DNA of 64,000 bases from Bradyrhizobium sp. CB1717 (GTDB taxonomy: Bacteria; Pseudomonadota; Alphaproteobacteria; Rhizobiales; Xanthobacteraceae). The notes beneath the pieces are model-generated. The model was not told where the DNA came from and did not search any database. It worked only from the letters and a program-made list of their open reading frames with translations. The first letter of the stretch is position 1; each line of letters starts with the position of its first letter. The DNA lies in assembly GCF_029714325.1 (NCBI RefSeq), contig NZ_CP121666.1, positions 2,480,001-2,544,000 on the forward strand, in the 5' to 3' direction. Of the stretch, positions 15,867-23,610 are shown one piece after another. Position numbers and translations under genes: made by a program.

Positions 15867-17544
15867 CAAACGCCATTTCCAGGCTCCGGAACTGGGAGCC
15901 GTCAACGTCGCGCCTCGAAAGGTGCGCCCGATGCATGCGGACGAGCATTGGGCCAGCCAGCCCTGGTACGAAGCGCCGCGCGAAGACCCTGACGTGCCGG
16001 AGGTCTACACCTATACCGATGCGATGTCGTACGATCCGGGAGAGGAGGTTGCATTCCATTCCAGTGCGACGGCGAAGACCTGGCGACTGCAGATCTATCG
16101 CGATGGCCTCGCCCCCGAGATGGTGCACGAGGTCGAAGCATTGGACGGTGCGTTCGCGCCCACGCCACCGGACGCCTACCGCAATGGCTGCAACTGGCCG
16201 GTCTCGCACTGGTGGAAGCTGCCGCCCGACCTGCGCTCCGGATTTTATCGCGTGATCTCGTCCTGCGAGCGGGCGAATGGCGGCCGCTTCGTCCAGCATC
16301 ACTTCTTCGTCGTGCGCCCGACGGAAGCAACGAGGCGTGCGAAGATCCTGATGATCCTGCCGACGGGCACCTGGACCGCCTACAACGATTTCGGCGGCGC
16401 CAATCACTATTTCGGTGTCGAAGGTCCGAACCGCGACGAGCCGTCGCCGGTATTGTCACTCGAGCGGCCGTGGACCCGTGGCATGGTCTGGCTGCCTGCC
16501 GGCGCGCCGCGTATCTGCGCCGATCCTGCGCCCGAGATGGGAGATGCGCCGCGCTATCCGATGAAGGAGTGGGCTTTCGCCAACGGGTTTGGCCAGTACT
16601 ACGCGGCCTCGGGCTGGGCCCAGTACGACCGCCATTTTGTGCGGTGGGCGGAGAAGGAAGGCTATGCCCTCGATGTGATCACCCAAACCGATCTCCACTA
16701 CCGGCCCGAACTGCTCGATGCCTACCCTTGCGTGACCATCATCGGTCATGACGAGTACTGGACATGGGAGATGCGCGAGGCGATCGAGCGCTATGTCGAG
16801 GGCGGCGGGCGGCTCGCGCGTTTCGGTGCCAACTTCCTGTGGCAAATCCGGCTCGAAGAAAACGGCAAGCGGCAGATCTGTCACAAGTTCAAGGCGATCC
16901 ACAAGGACCCGATCGTCGGTACCGGCCAGGCGCATCTCATGACGTCGGCCTGGGAAGACCGCCACGTGCGTTGGCCCGGCGCCTCGACGGTGGGCGTGAA
17001 CGGAGCCCACGGCCTCTATGCGTCCTGGGGAGGCTTTGCGCCGAACGGCCAGAAGGGTTTTACGGTCTACCGCCCCGAGCATTGGGCCTTCGCCGGCACC
17101 GGGCTGCATTATGCGGACATCTTCGGCGACAAGCAGCACATTTTTGCCTATGAGGTCGACGGGCTGGACTACACCTTCCGCAACGGGCTTCCGTTTCCTG
17201 TTCCCGCCGCCGGGCAACCCGAGACCATCCAGATCCTGGCCATGGCGCCTGCCGTCCTCGCCGAGGACGAGCCGGAAGGCGAAGGCTTTCGCTACTATGT
17301 GCGCAGCAGCGATCACGAAGGCCTGGTGGAATGCATCACAGGTGAGGTCACGCCGGAGGGATTGGCCAGCTACAAATACGGCTCGGGCATGATGGTGCAC
17401 ATGACCCGCGGCAAGGGCGAGGTTCTGACCGCAGCGACCTGTGAATGGGTGATGGGGCTGAAGCGCGGCGACCCGTTCACGCAGAAGATCACCCGCAACA
17501 TTCTCGACCGGTTCACGTCGTCGACGCACGAGGAGAAGGCATGA
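15859..17544 (+). CDS. Dimethylformamidase beta-subunit C-terminal domain-like protein, paralogue without LamG part
   Basis: This 561-residue protein shares the C-terminal architecture of the preceding large subunit but lacks its long LamG-containing N-terminus. Shared landmarks are the AY.N element (TAYN, Tyr175) and HDEYW (His297-Glu299), spaced almost as in the family. I cannot find a tyrosine where the second iron-ligand tyrosine would be expected; His183-Tyr184 is the nearest alternative. The N-terminal part has a beta-rich domain (YDPGEEVAFHSSATAKTW). It overlaps the previous gene by eight bases and runs into the transketolase gene by ATGA. It may act on a related amide or be a second subunit. 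Confidence 0.82.
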   Translation: MTDKRHFQAPELGAVNVAPRKVRPMHADEHWASQPWYEAPREDPDVPEVYTYTDAMSYDPGEEVAFHSSATAKTWRLQIYRDGLAPEMVHEVEALDGAFAPTPPDAYRNGCNWPVSHWWKLPPDLRSGFYRVISSCERANGGRFVQHHFFVVRPTEATRRAKILMILPTGTWTAYNDFGGANHYFGVEGPNRDEPSPVLSLERPWTRGMVWLPAGAPRICADPAPEMGDAPRYPMKEWAFANGFGQYYAASGWAQYDRHFVRWAEKEGYALDVITQTDLHYRPELLDAYPCVTIIGHDEYWTWEMREAIERYVEGGGRLARFGANFLWQIRLEENGKRQICHKFKAIHKDPIVGTGQAHLMTSAWEDRHVRWPGASTVGVNGAHGLYASWGGFAPNGQKGFTVYRPEHWAFAGTGLHYADIFGDKQHIFAYEVDGLDYTFRNGLPFPVPAAGQPETIQILAMAPAVLAEDEPEGEGFRYYVRSSDHEGLVECITGEVTPEGLASYKYGSGMMVHMTRGKGEVLTAATCEWVMGLKRGDPFTQKITRNILDRFTSSTHEEKA

Positions 17545-18413
17545 TCGGGCAGGCCAGGCGCGAACGACAGCCCGCCCCACGCACGACCGACATCAACGAG
17601 CTTGAACGCATCGCAAGGCGTCTGAGGCGCGATGTCATCGAGCTGGTCGTGCCGACAGGTCAGGGCTACGTGCAGCAGGGGTTGGGAGCGGCCGACCTGT
17701 TCGCGGTCCTGTATTTCGCGGAGCTGCGCCTCGATCCGTCGGATCCGGACTGGGTCGATCGCGACCGCTTCCTGTTGTCGACCGCGCACAACACGGCCGT
17801 CTTCTATGCGACGCTGGCAGCGCGCGGCCTCGTCGACCGCGACGACGTCGGGTCCTATTGCGGCGACGGATCACCGTTCGAAATCAACGCGTCAGAGCGG
17901 GTGGGAACGGTTATCGAGGCCACGCTCGGGTCGCTGGGGCAGGGCCTGTCCGTCGGGATCGGCATGGCGCTGGCCGCGCGTCGCCGGCAATCTCCGGCAC
18001 GCACCTATGTGCTGTTGGGAGACGGCGAGCTGCAGGAGGGGCAGCTCTGGGAAGCGGCTCTCTTCGCAGGAAGTGCTCGTCTCTCCAATCTTTGCCTGAT
18101 CGTCGACGACAACCAGATGCAGGTCGAAGGGCATATCGAGAAGGTCGTGACGGTTGCCCCGATCGACCAGAAATTTGCCGCCTTCGGCTGGGCGGTCGAG
18201 ACGGTCGATGGGCACGACATCCCTGCGCTGCTTGGCAGTCTCGAGCGCGCGCGGGGACGAGATCTGCCGACCTGTCTGGTAGCGCGCACACTTGCCGGCA
18301 AAGGCGTGCGGTCGCTCGAAGGGGTGCTGGCGCACAATCTGAAATTACCGCCGTCGGTGGCCGCGGAGGCGCTGGCCGAGCTGTCGGACTTGCGAGCGGA
18401 GAACGTGACATGA
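17541..18413 (+). CDS. Transketolase N-terminal subunit, second copy
   Basis: This 290-residue protein is the thiamine diphosphate-binding half of a split transketolase. GDGELQEG begins at residue 160 and the paired Asn is Asn191 (DDNQMQ), giving the family spacing. GSLGQGLSVGIGMALA is the helix before the motif. It is clearly related to the protein at 389-1228 but keeps the normal GDG. Its ATG overlaps the stop of the dimethylformamidase-like gene and its stop overlaps the C-subunit gene, so all are co-translated. The context says it acts on a product of the amide-releasing enzymes. Confidence 0.93.
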   Translation: MIGQARRERQPAPRTTDINELERIARRLRRDVIELVVPTGQGYVQQGLGAADLFAVLYFAELRLDPSDPDWVDRDRFLLSTAHNTAVFYATLAARGLVDRDDVGSYCGDGSPFEINASERVGTVIEATLGSLGQGLSVGIGMALAARRRQSPARTYVLLGDGELQEGQLWEAALFAGSARLSNLCLIVDDNQMQVEGHIEKVVTVAPIDQKFAAFGWAVETVDGHDIPALLGSLERARGRDLPTCLVARTLAGKGVRSLEGVLAHNLKLPPSVAAEALAELSDLRAENVT

Positions 18414-19408
18414 CGGCTGCATCCGATCGCGAGTCCCTGGAGGTGCTCGACTTCACCGAGCGCAACACGAGCGTCGCACCTGCGGTCAAGCACTATGGGG
18501 AAGCCCTGGTCGAGGCCGCGCGGCGTGATCCGCGCATCGTCTGCCTGACGGCCGATCTGACGCTGCCGACCGAGACCGACGTATTCAGGGATACGCTGCC
18601 GGACCGGTTTCACCAGGTCGGTATCGCCGAAGCCAACATGATAGGCATCGCCGGCGGACTTGCCCGGTCTGGCGAGATCCCCTTCGTCCATAGCTTCTGC
18701 GTGTTCGCGACCCGACGTTGCTACGATCAGATTGCCATGCAGGTTGCCTATCCGCGGGCGAACGTGAAGATCGTCGGGGTCATTCCGGGGCTGACGACCT
18801 TGCTCGGCGTTTCGCACCAGGCGATCGACGATCTCGCATTGATGCGCGCCCTGCCCAACATGACGGTGATCGAGCCAGCAGGTCCTGCCGATGTGCGCGC
18901 GGCCGTTGCAGCCGTTGCCGCCCATGAGGGACCGGTTTATCTGCGGCTGAAGCGCGCGGACGGCATGGGACAGCGGGTCAAGGCGACGCCCGACTTCCAG
19001 ATCGGCAGGATGCGGGTGCTGCGCCAAGGCGTGGATGGCTTGCTGGTCGCCTGCGGAATGATGGTTGAAATCGCGCTATGTGCGGCGGAGACGCTTGCTC
19101 GCGAGGGGCTATGGGTGACCGTGGTCGACATGCCGACCGTGAAGCCGCTCGATCCGGACCTTGCGGAACTGGCGCGCGGCATGCCGCTGGTCGTGACGGC
19201 CGAGAACCACTCCATCATCGGCGGGCTGGGAAGCGCTGTCGCCGAACTGCTGCTGGAAGCCGACGTCGATGTCGGATTCCGCCGCGTCGGCATCCGCGAC
19301 GTCTTCGCCGAGGGCGGCTCGACCGCCTATCTTTTCGAGAAGTACGGCTTGTCGGAACGCGCGATCATCGACGCCGTGAAGGCGGCGCGCGAAAGGAAGC
19401 GCAGCTGA
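18410..19408 (+). CDS. Transketolase C-terminal subunit, second copy
   Basis: This 332-residue protein is the partner of the gene before it. The catalytic glutamate is Glu74 (GIAEAN), followed by GIAGGLARSGEIPFVHSF, the pyrimidine-domain segment IPGLTTLLGVSHQAIDDLAL and the C-terminal VVTAENHSIIGGLGSAVAEL. The upstream open frame is a shadow; the ATG at 18410 overlaps the previous stop. It is the last gene of the long operon. The convergent regulator gene ends only two bases away, so there is no room for an intrinsic terminator between them. Confidence 0.93.
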   Translation: MTAASDRESLEVLDFTERNTSVAPAVKHYGEALVEAARRDPRIVCLTADLTLPTETDVFRDTLPDRFHQVGIAEANMIGIAGGLARSGEIPFVHSFCVFATRRCYDQIAMQVAYPRANVKIVGVIPGLTTLLGVSHQAIDDLALMRALPNMTVIEPAGPADVRAAVAAVAAHEGPVYLRLKRADGMGQRVKATPDFQIGRMRVLRQGVDGLLVACGMMVEIALCAAETLAREGLWVTVVDMPTVKPLDPDLAELARGMPLVVTAENHSIIGGLGSAVAELLLEADVDVGFRRVGIRDVFAEGGSTAYLFEKYGLSERAIIDAVKAARERKRS

Positions 19409-19410
19409 GA

Positions 19411-20133
19411 TCAATCCTCTCCCGGCGTCATGTTGCGCGTGCCGCCATGTTTTTCCAGGAGGCGCACGAGATTCTGGCCGCCCTCCATCATGTCGGCCTG
19501 AATCGCTTCCCGCACCTTGTCGGGGCGGCGTTGTCGCAAATAGTTGAGCACGGACAAGTGCTGATGCTCGTTCGGATAGATCGGCGGCGCATGGGGATAG
19601 TGGAAGTTCAACAACGGACCGTTGCGCATCCAGATGTCGTCGAGAATGGCGAGCACTTCCGGAAGGCCCGATCCGTCGTACAGGCCGCGGTGGAATTGCC
19701 AGTTGGCACGAACCGCGTCGGACCACCGGTGCTCTTTTTCAGCGCTGATCAGCTCGTGATGGATCGCCTCCATCTTGTCGATGCCGGCTTCGGAAATGCG
19801 CGTCGTGGCGTGTTCCGCGGCGAGGCCTTCGAGAAACAGCCGGACGGTCCTGAGCTCGATATACTGCTTGGCCGTCATGTGGGCGACCATGATCGAGCGC
19901 CCCGCCTGCATTTCGAGCGCGCGCCCGCGCACGAGTTGCATCAGGGCCTCGCGAATTGGCGTCTCCGACACGTTCATGGTCGCCGCGAGGTCGCGGATCT
20001 TGAAGCGGTGGCCTGGCCAGAACCGGCCCTCCATCAGCGCTTGGCGCAGATTGTTGTAGACGAGGCTCGTCAGGCTATCGCGCGCGACGGGTCCAACGCC
20101 GCTCTCGCCGGGCTTCTGTTCGACGTCACTCAT
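19411..20133 (-). CDS. GntR family transcriptional regulator, FCD (FadR-like) subfamily
   Basis: This 240-residue regulator has an N-terminal winged helix (about residues 20-85, with the recognition segment MNVSETPIREALMQLVRG) and a C-terminal all-helical FCD effector domain with the metal-type elements FHRGLYDGSG and NEHQHLSVL. Proteins of this kind bind short palindromes as dimers and usually let go when a carboxylate or sugar acid binds. It is divergent from the aminotransferase gene and convergent with the transketolase operon. The TGATATATCA palindromes at 6387, 9177 and 20331 and an AT-rich patch near its own start are its probable targets. Confidence 0.92.
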   Translation of the reverse strand: MSDVEQKPGESGVGPVARDSLTSLVYNNLRQALMEGRFWPGHRFKIRDLAATMNVSETPIREALMQLVRGRALEMQAGRSIMVAHMTAKQYIELRTVRLFLEGLAAEHATTRISEAGIDKMEAIHHELISAEKEHRWSDAVRANWQFHRGLYDGSGLPEVLAILDDIWMRNGPLLNFHYPHAPPIYPNEHQHLSVLNYLRQRRPDKVREAIQADMMEGGQNLVRLLEKHGGTRNMTPGED

Positions 20134-20190
20134 TTCGGTCCCTCAAGGGGCGGCCCGCGCAGGCCGAGCCGCCAACCACTCGAATCCACT

Positions 20191-20206
20191 TTATATATAA
20201 TATAGG
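20191..20206. promoter_or_regulatory. AT-rich site before the GntR gene
   Basis: TTATATATAATATAGG lies about 60 bases before the regulator start in an otherwise GC-rich divergent region. It could be the -10 region or a degenerate operator for self-control. It is not a perfect copy of the TGATATATCA palindrome. Confidence 0.4.
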
Positions 20207-20328
20207 CCGCTGGGCTTCCCCAAACTATCCGCCTGATGTGCTCATCGAGGCGAAAGCGCGCCGTCCTCCGTCCTTAAGACGCCTTTTACACACCGAGATG
20301 AGCGCCGCTTGCAATTCGCCTCGTAATA

Positions 20329-20342
20329 TATGATATATCATA
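20329..20342. promoter_or_regulatory. Perfect palindromic operator TATGATATATCATA (copy 3)
   Basis: This is a perfect 14-base palindrome containing TGATATATCA, ending 20 bases before the aminotransferase start and overlapping its likely promoter or early leader. A repressor bound here would block transcription. It is the best-formed of the three copies in the island. Confidence 0.72.
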
Positions 20343-20362
20343 GAAACCGAGGAGAGGCCGTC

Positions 20363-21589
20363 ATGCCGGAACTGAGCCGAACACGGGACGCCGCGCTGCG
20401 CGAACGCGCGAACAAGGTCGTGCCAAGCGGGATGTGGGGCCATCTCCATGCGGCCAAGCTGCCGGACGCCTATCCGCAATTCTTCCGCCGGGGCGAGGGC
20501 GGGGTGCTCTGGGATGTCGACGGCAATCGCTACGTCGACTTCATGTGTAGCTGGGGCCCCAATCTGCTCGGCCATCACCATCCCGAAGTGGAGGAAGCTG
20601 CCGAGCGCCAGCGACGTGACGGCGACTGCCTGAACGGCCCGGCTGAAGTCATGGTCGAATTGGCCGAGCTCGTGGTGGATATGGTCGGCCATGCCGATTG
20701 GACCCAGTTCCAGAAGAACGGCACCGATGCGACGACCACGTGCGTCACCATCGCGAGGGCCGCAACGGGCCGACGAAAGATCCTCGTCGCCAAGGGGGCT
20801 TATCATGGGGCTGTGCCGTGGTGCTCACCGTCGCTGCTCGGTGTGTCCGCGGAGGATCGCGCGCATCTCGTCTATTTCACCTTCAATGACGTCGAGAGTC
20901 TCGAGGCTGCGGCAAAGACCGCTGATGATGATCTCGCCGGCATCCTGGTCTCGGCGTTCCGGCACGACTTCGGGTTCGACCAGGAGCTTCCGACCGCAGA
21001 GTTCGCGCGCGCGGCGCGCCGCATCTGTGACGGCAGAGGCGCGGCGCTGATCATCGATGAGGTCCGCGCAGGCTTCCGCCTGAATGCCGCGGGCAGCTGG
21101 GAAGGGCTGGGTGTCCGCCCCGACCTGTCCGCCTGGAGCAAGGCAATCGCGAATGGCTACGCCCTGGCGGCTGTCACCGGAGCCAATCGGCTCCGCAATG
21201 CCGCGTCACAGGTCTTTGTCACCGGATCATTCTGGGCCGGCGCCGTCGCGATGGCAGCCGCCGTGGCGACATTGAAGGTCGTGCGCAGGGACGATGTGCC
21301 AGCGCGGTTGGCGGGCCTCGGACAATTACTCCGTGAGGGCCTCGAAACGCGTTCGCGTCAGTTCGGCCTGTCAATTCGTCAATCAGGCCCTGTTCAAATG
21401 CCCACTCTTCTGTTCGACGACGATCCGGATTGCCGGAAGGGCTTTGCCTTTTGTAACGCGATGCTTGCGCGGGGCGTCTACTTCCATCCCAAGCACAACA
21501 TGTTTCTCTGCGCCGCCCATAGCGAAGCAGACATCGCCGCGGCACTCGACGCGGCAGAACACGGCTTTTCCGTCGTTGCAGCACTTTGA
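20363..21589 (+). CDS. Class III aminotransferase, glutamate-1-semialdehyde aminomutase-like
   Basis: This 408-residue PLP enzyme of fold type I has the class III marks: WDVDGNRYVDFMCSWGPNLLGHHHPEV near the start, the PLP aspartate region LIIDEVRAGFR, and the lysine that binds PLP, Lys260, in WSKAIANGY. The start at 20363 follows GAGGAGAGG. The name aminomutase reflects family resemblance only; heme-pathway HemL is not expected beside a catabolic operon and under a catabolic operator. It probably removes or moves an amino group on the island's substrate, consistent with nitrogen-containing sugars or amides being processed. Confidence 0.88.
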   Translation: MPELSRTRDAALRERANKVVPSGMWGHLHAAKLPDAYPQFFRRGEGGVLWDVDGNRYVDFMCSWGPNLLGHHHPEVEEAAERQRRDGDCLNGPAEVMVELAELVVDMVGHADWTQFQKNGTDATTTCVTIARAATGRRKILVAKGAYHGAVPWCSPSLLGVSAEDRAHLVYFTFNDVESLEAAAKTADDDLAGILVSAFRHDFGFDQELPTAEFARAARRICDGRGAALIIDEVRAGFRLNAAGSWEGLGVRPDLSAWSKAIANGYALAAVTGANRLRNAASQVFVTGSFWAGAVAMAAAVATLKVVRRDDVPARLAGLGQLLREGLETRSRQFGLSIRQSGPVQMPTLLFDDDPDCRKGFAFCNAMLARGVYFHPKHNMFLCAAHSEADIAAALDAAEHGFSVVAAL

Positions 21590-21860
21590 CGCGCGGCGCG
21601 CCCCGCTCCAGGTTGAGCCGTCAGTCGATGCAGGGGCAACAGCTTTCTGTGTGTTGTGCACGAACGGCGGTTCTGGCGCACCATCGAGCCGCGCGAAGTG
21701 CCCAAGCCAGGCTCCTCTCCGTATCGCCAGGCAAAATCTGCAAATGAATACTGATGACGGTTACGCCAAACCCCTGCGCTGACATCAATGGGCCGCTCGT
21801 CTAGGCAGGCCCTACCCATAGACGGCAGATCGCGCTTGGATTTCTTTGGACTGTTCCGCC
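21590..21860. other. Non-coding stretch after the aminotransferase
   Basis: I see no supported gene here; short open frames on both strands lack motifs. It separates the catabolic island from the two-component/TonB region and could hold decayed sequence belonging to the response regulator fragment that follows. Confidence 0.4.
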
Positions 21861-22094
21861 CTAGACCAACGTCGCGAGGCTTGGCTGCTGACGCCTCAAG
21901 TCCGTCAGAAGACCGAGTCCGTCGCCATCGGGAAGGCCACGGTCGATCACGACGAGGTCAAAGGGCCGAACAGCCACCGCTGTTCGCGCCTCATCCAGCG
22001 TTCTCACGATGTCGGATGAACCGAACACATCGGCAAGGACATCGCATAGCCAGGGTCCCAGCTTTGGGTCGTCCTCAACTACCAAAACCCGCAT
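21861..22094 (-). pseudogene. Response regulator fragment (receiver domain start only)
   Basis: Only about 77 residues remain: MRVLVVEDDPKLGPWL with the acidic pocket, and the phosphorylated Asp in VIDRGLPDGDG. The frame stops soon after, before the conserved Thr and Lys and the whole DNA-binding domain. The text is very like the intact regulator at 28169-28843 (shared LVVEDD..LGPWL and DR.LPDGDG), so it is probably a truncated duplicate. A GTAACATTAC repeat lies about 40 bases upstream, as for the intact gene. Confidence 0.75.
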
Positions 22095-22133
22095 TAGCCC
22101 AACGGCGCGGTCCAACCATTACCGATACATTAT

Positions 22134-22145
22134 CGTAACATTACG
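22134..22145. promoter_or_regulatory. Inverted repeat CGTAACATTACG
   Basis: The arms CGTAA and TTACG flank CA. Very similar sites are at 26521-26532 and 28884-28895, each upstream of a minus-strand gene in the same two-component region. It may be the operator of the OmpR-type regulator coded at 28169-28843. Confidence 0.5.
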
Positions 22146-22596
22146 CGGCCTCCGCCAAGGCGCGCGATCGTTGTTGAACGACGAATCCTGGACTGCTTGG
22201 ACGGCGCCTCGGTATCGCAAGTGCGTCGGAGGCGAATGTAATCGTGCTGCAATCTAATTCGCCTCTACCTGCTCGTCAGACATGGCAGTCCAGCGTACTC
22301 TCCAGCAAAAGGTGCAGGTTCATTCACAATCAAGGCGAACGCCGCGGACGTAAACCAGCAGTCTGTGCGAGCCATTGTGTATCTGGGTGCAGGGCAGTCA
22401 CCTGAGCGATGCCGCGCCCCATCAGGCCAACGCCCAAACTGCCGACGGCATGGCGAAATGGGACGCCACATCTGCTGCTTCGACGCAGGTTTGCCATTCG
22501 CGACCCTGACCGCGTAGAAGAGCGCACGTCGGCGGGTCGGTTCGAGCGATCGACGCGATCGCGTAAGAAAACGGCGGACCGCAAGGAGATCGCGCA
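22146..22596. other. Non-coding stretch before cytochrome b561
   Basis: No gene can be supported. A minus-strand stretch near 22425 reads GVGLMGRGIAQV, which looks like a dinucleotide-binding loop, but no further dehydrogenase sequence follows. The region should contain the promoter for the cytochrome b561 gene. Confidence 0.35.
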
Positions 22597-23193
22597 ATGC
22601 AATGGAAGAACACGAAGCAGGAATTCGGCGCTTTGGCCAAGTTCCTGCATTGGACCGTCGCCGCCGCCTTCATCGGTGCTTATGTCGTCGTCTACTACGT
22701 CATCTGGTTTATGGACGACAGCTCGCCGGACTCATTGCCGGTGCTCAACATCCATTGGGTGCTCGGGATATTCGCCGGTGTCTTGGTTGTCCCTCGTCTG
22801 TACTGGCGGCTGCTGAACATGCAGCCGGAGGAGGCGCAGACTTCGGAGCTCGAGAGGCGAATTGCACAGGCGGCGCATTGGGGGCTTTACGGACTGATGA
22901 TCCTGATGCCACTCACCGGCTATATCGGCACGGATGCCGATACGGATTTTGGGCTGTTCAAGGTGCCGAATTTTCGTGAAACGGCGCTGTTCGCCTGGAT
23001 CGAGGTCACCTGCGGGATCGGCTGGGAAGCGTTCGAGCCGCCTGTCGACGCCATTCATCATCTCGTCGGAAAATGGATCGCCTGGCCTGTTGTTGGCCTG
23101 CACATAGCTGCGGCCCTGTTTCATCACCTGGTTCGCCGTGACAAGATTCTCGCCCGCATGCTGCCGTACTCGTCAACGGCAGGGCACAGCTAG
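22597..23193 (+). CDS. Cytochrome b561 family membrane protein
   Basis: This 198-residue protein has four predicted membrane helices with paired histidines for heme b: KFLHWTVAAAF, NIHWVLGIF, AAHWGLYGLM and the last helix HIAAALFHHLVRRD. The last motif, HHLVRRD, is typical of bacterial cytochrome b561, which passes electrons between quinone and a periplasmic or membrane partner. The ATG has AAGGAG about 12 bases upstream. Its neighbour is a TonB-dependent receptor, so it could reduce ferric chelates or serve superoxide/iron homeostasis. A second member is at 54737-55300. Confidence 0.9.
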   Translation: MQWKNTKQEFGALAKFLHWTVAAAFIGAYVVVYYVIWFMDDSSPDSLPVLNIHWVLGIFAGVLVVPRLYWRLLNMQPEEAQTSELERRIAQAAHWGLYGLMILMPLTGYIGTDADTDFGLFKVPNFRETALFAWIEVTCGIGWEAFEPPVDAIHHLVGKWIAWPVVGLHIAAALFHHLVRRDKILARMLPYSSTAGHS

Positions 23194-23610
23194 CCAGAGA
23201 GCGCCGTCGCTCGTCCGACGCAGCGCGCTTCATAAGTCGAGAGACCGATTCTTCAATTTGATGCCGAGCATCTGGCGCATTTTGTCGCATCCAGTTTGAC
23301 TGCGCTCGTGGCGAGCCCGCTGACTCGAGTCGTAGATCGAGAGATTCTAAGTCGTGGCGCACGCATTTGAGTTGCGGCCGCGATGGCGTCTTTTTAAGGA
23401 AGCGATGCAGATGGAGAGCGATCGGACGTTGCCGATAATAACGTAGGCAACTGATCCGAATGTGAGTCTGCAGAGGAGCTGAAGCGCGGGCGATGAGTGT
23501 CGGCCGAGCGCGGCCGCGGAGATTCGATCTTCGATCCATAGGTCATTGCAGGCCGAGCGTGGAGCTATTTCACGTTGGGTGATGTGCTGCCGTTGAGGGA
23601 CTTTCTGGAA
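23194..23610. other. Leader region of the TonB receptor gene
   Basis: There is no supported gene. It must hold the promoter of the receptor gene, but I could not identify a convincing Fur or Irr box by eye. The receptor frame is open back to a TTG at 23575, so the last part could be translated. Confidence 0.35.

Noticed and set aside
20363..21589. Heme-biosynthesis HemL
   Set aside because: It resembles HemL but sits in a catabolic island behind its operator; the name would mislead.
22380..22480. Minus-strand GVGLMGRGIAQV stretch resembling 3-hydroxyacyl-CoA dehydrogenase
   Set aside because: Only about a dozen residues match, and nothing before or after continues the family.
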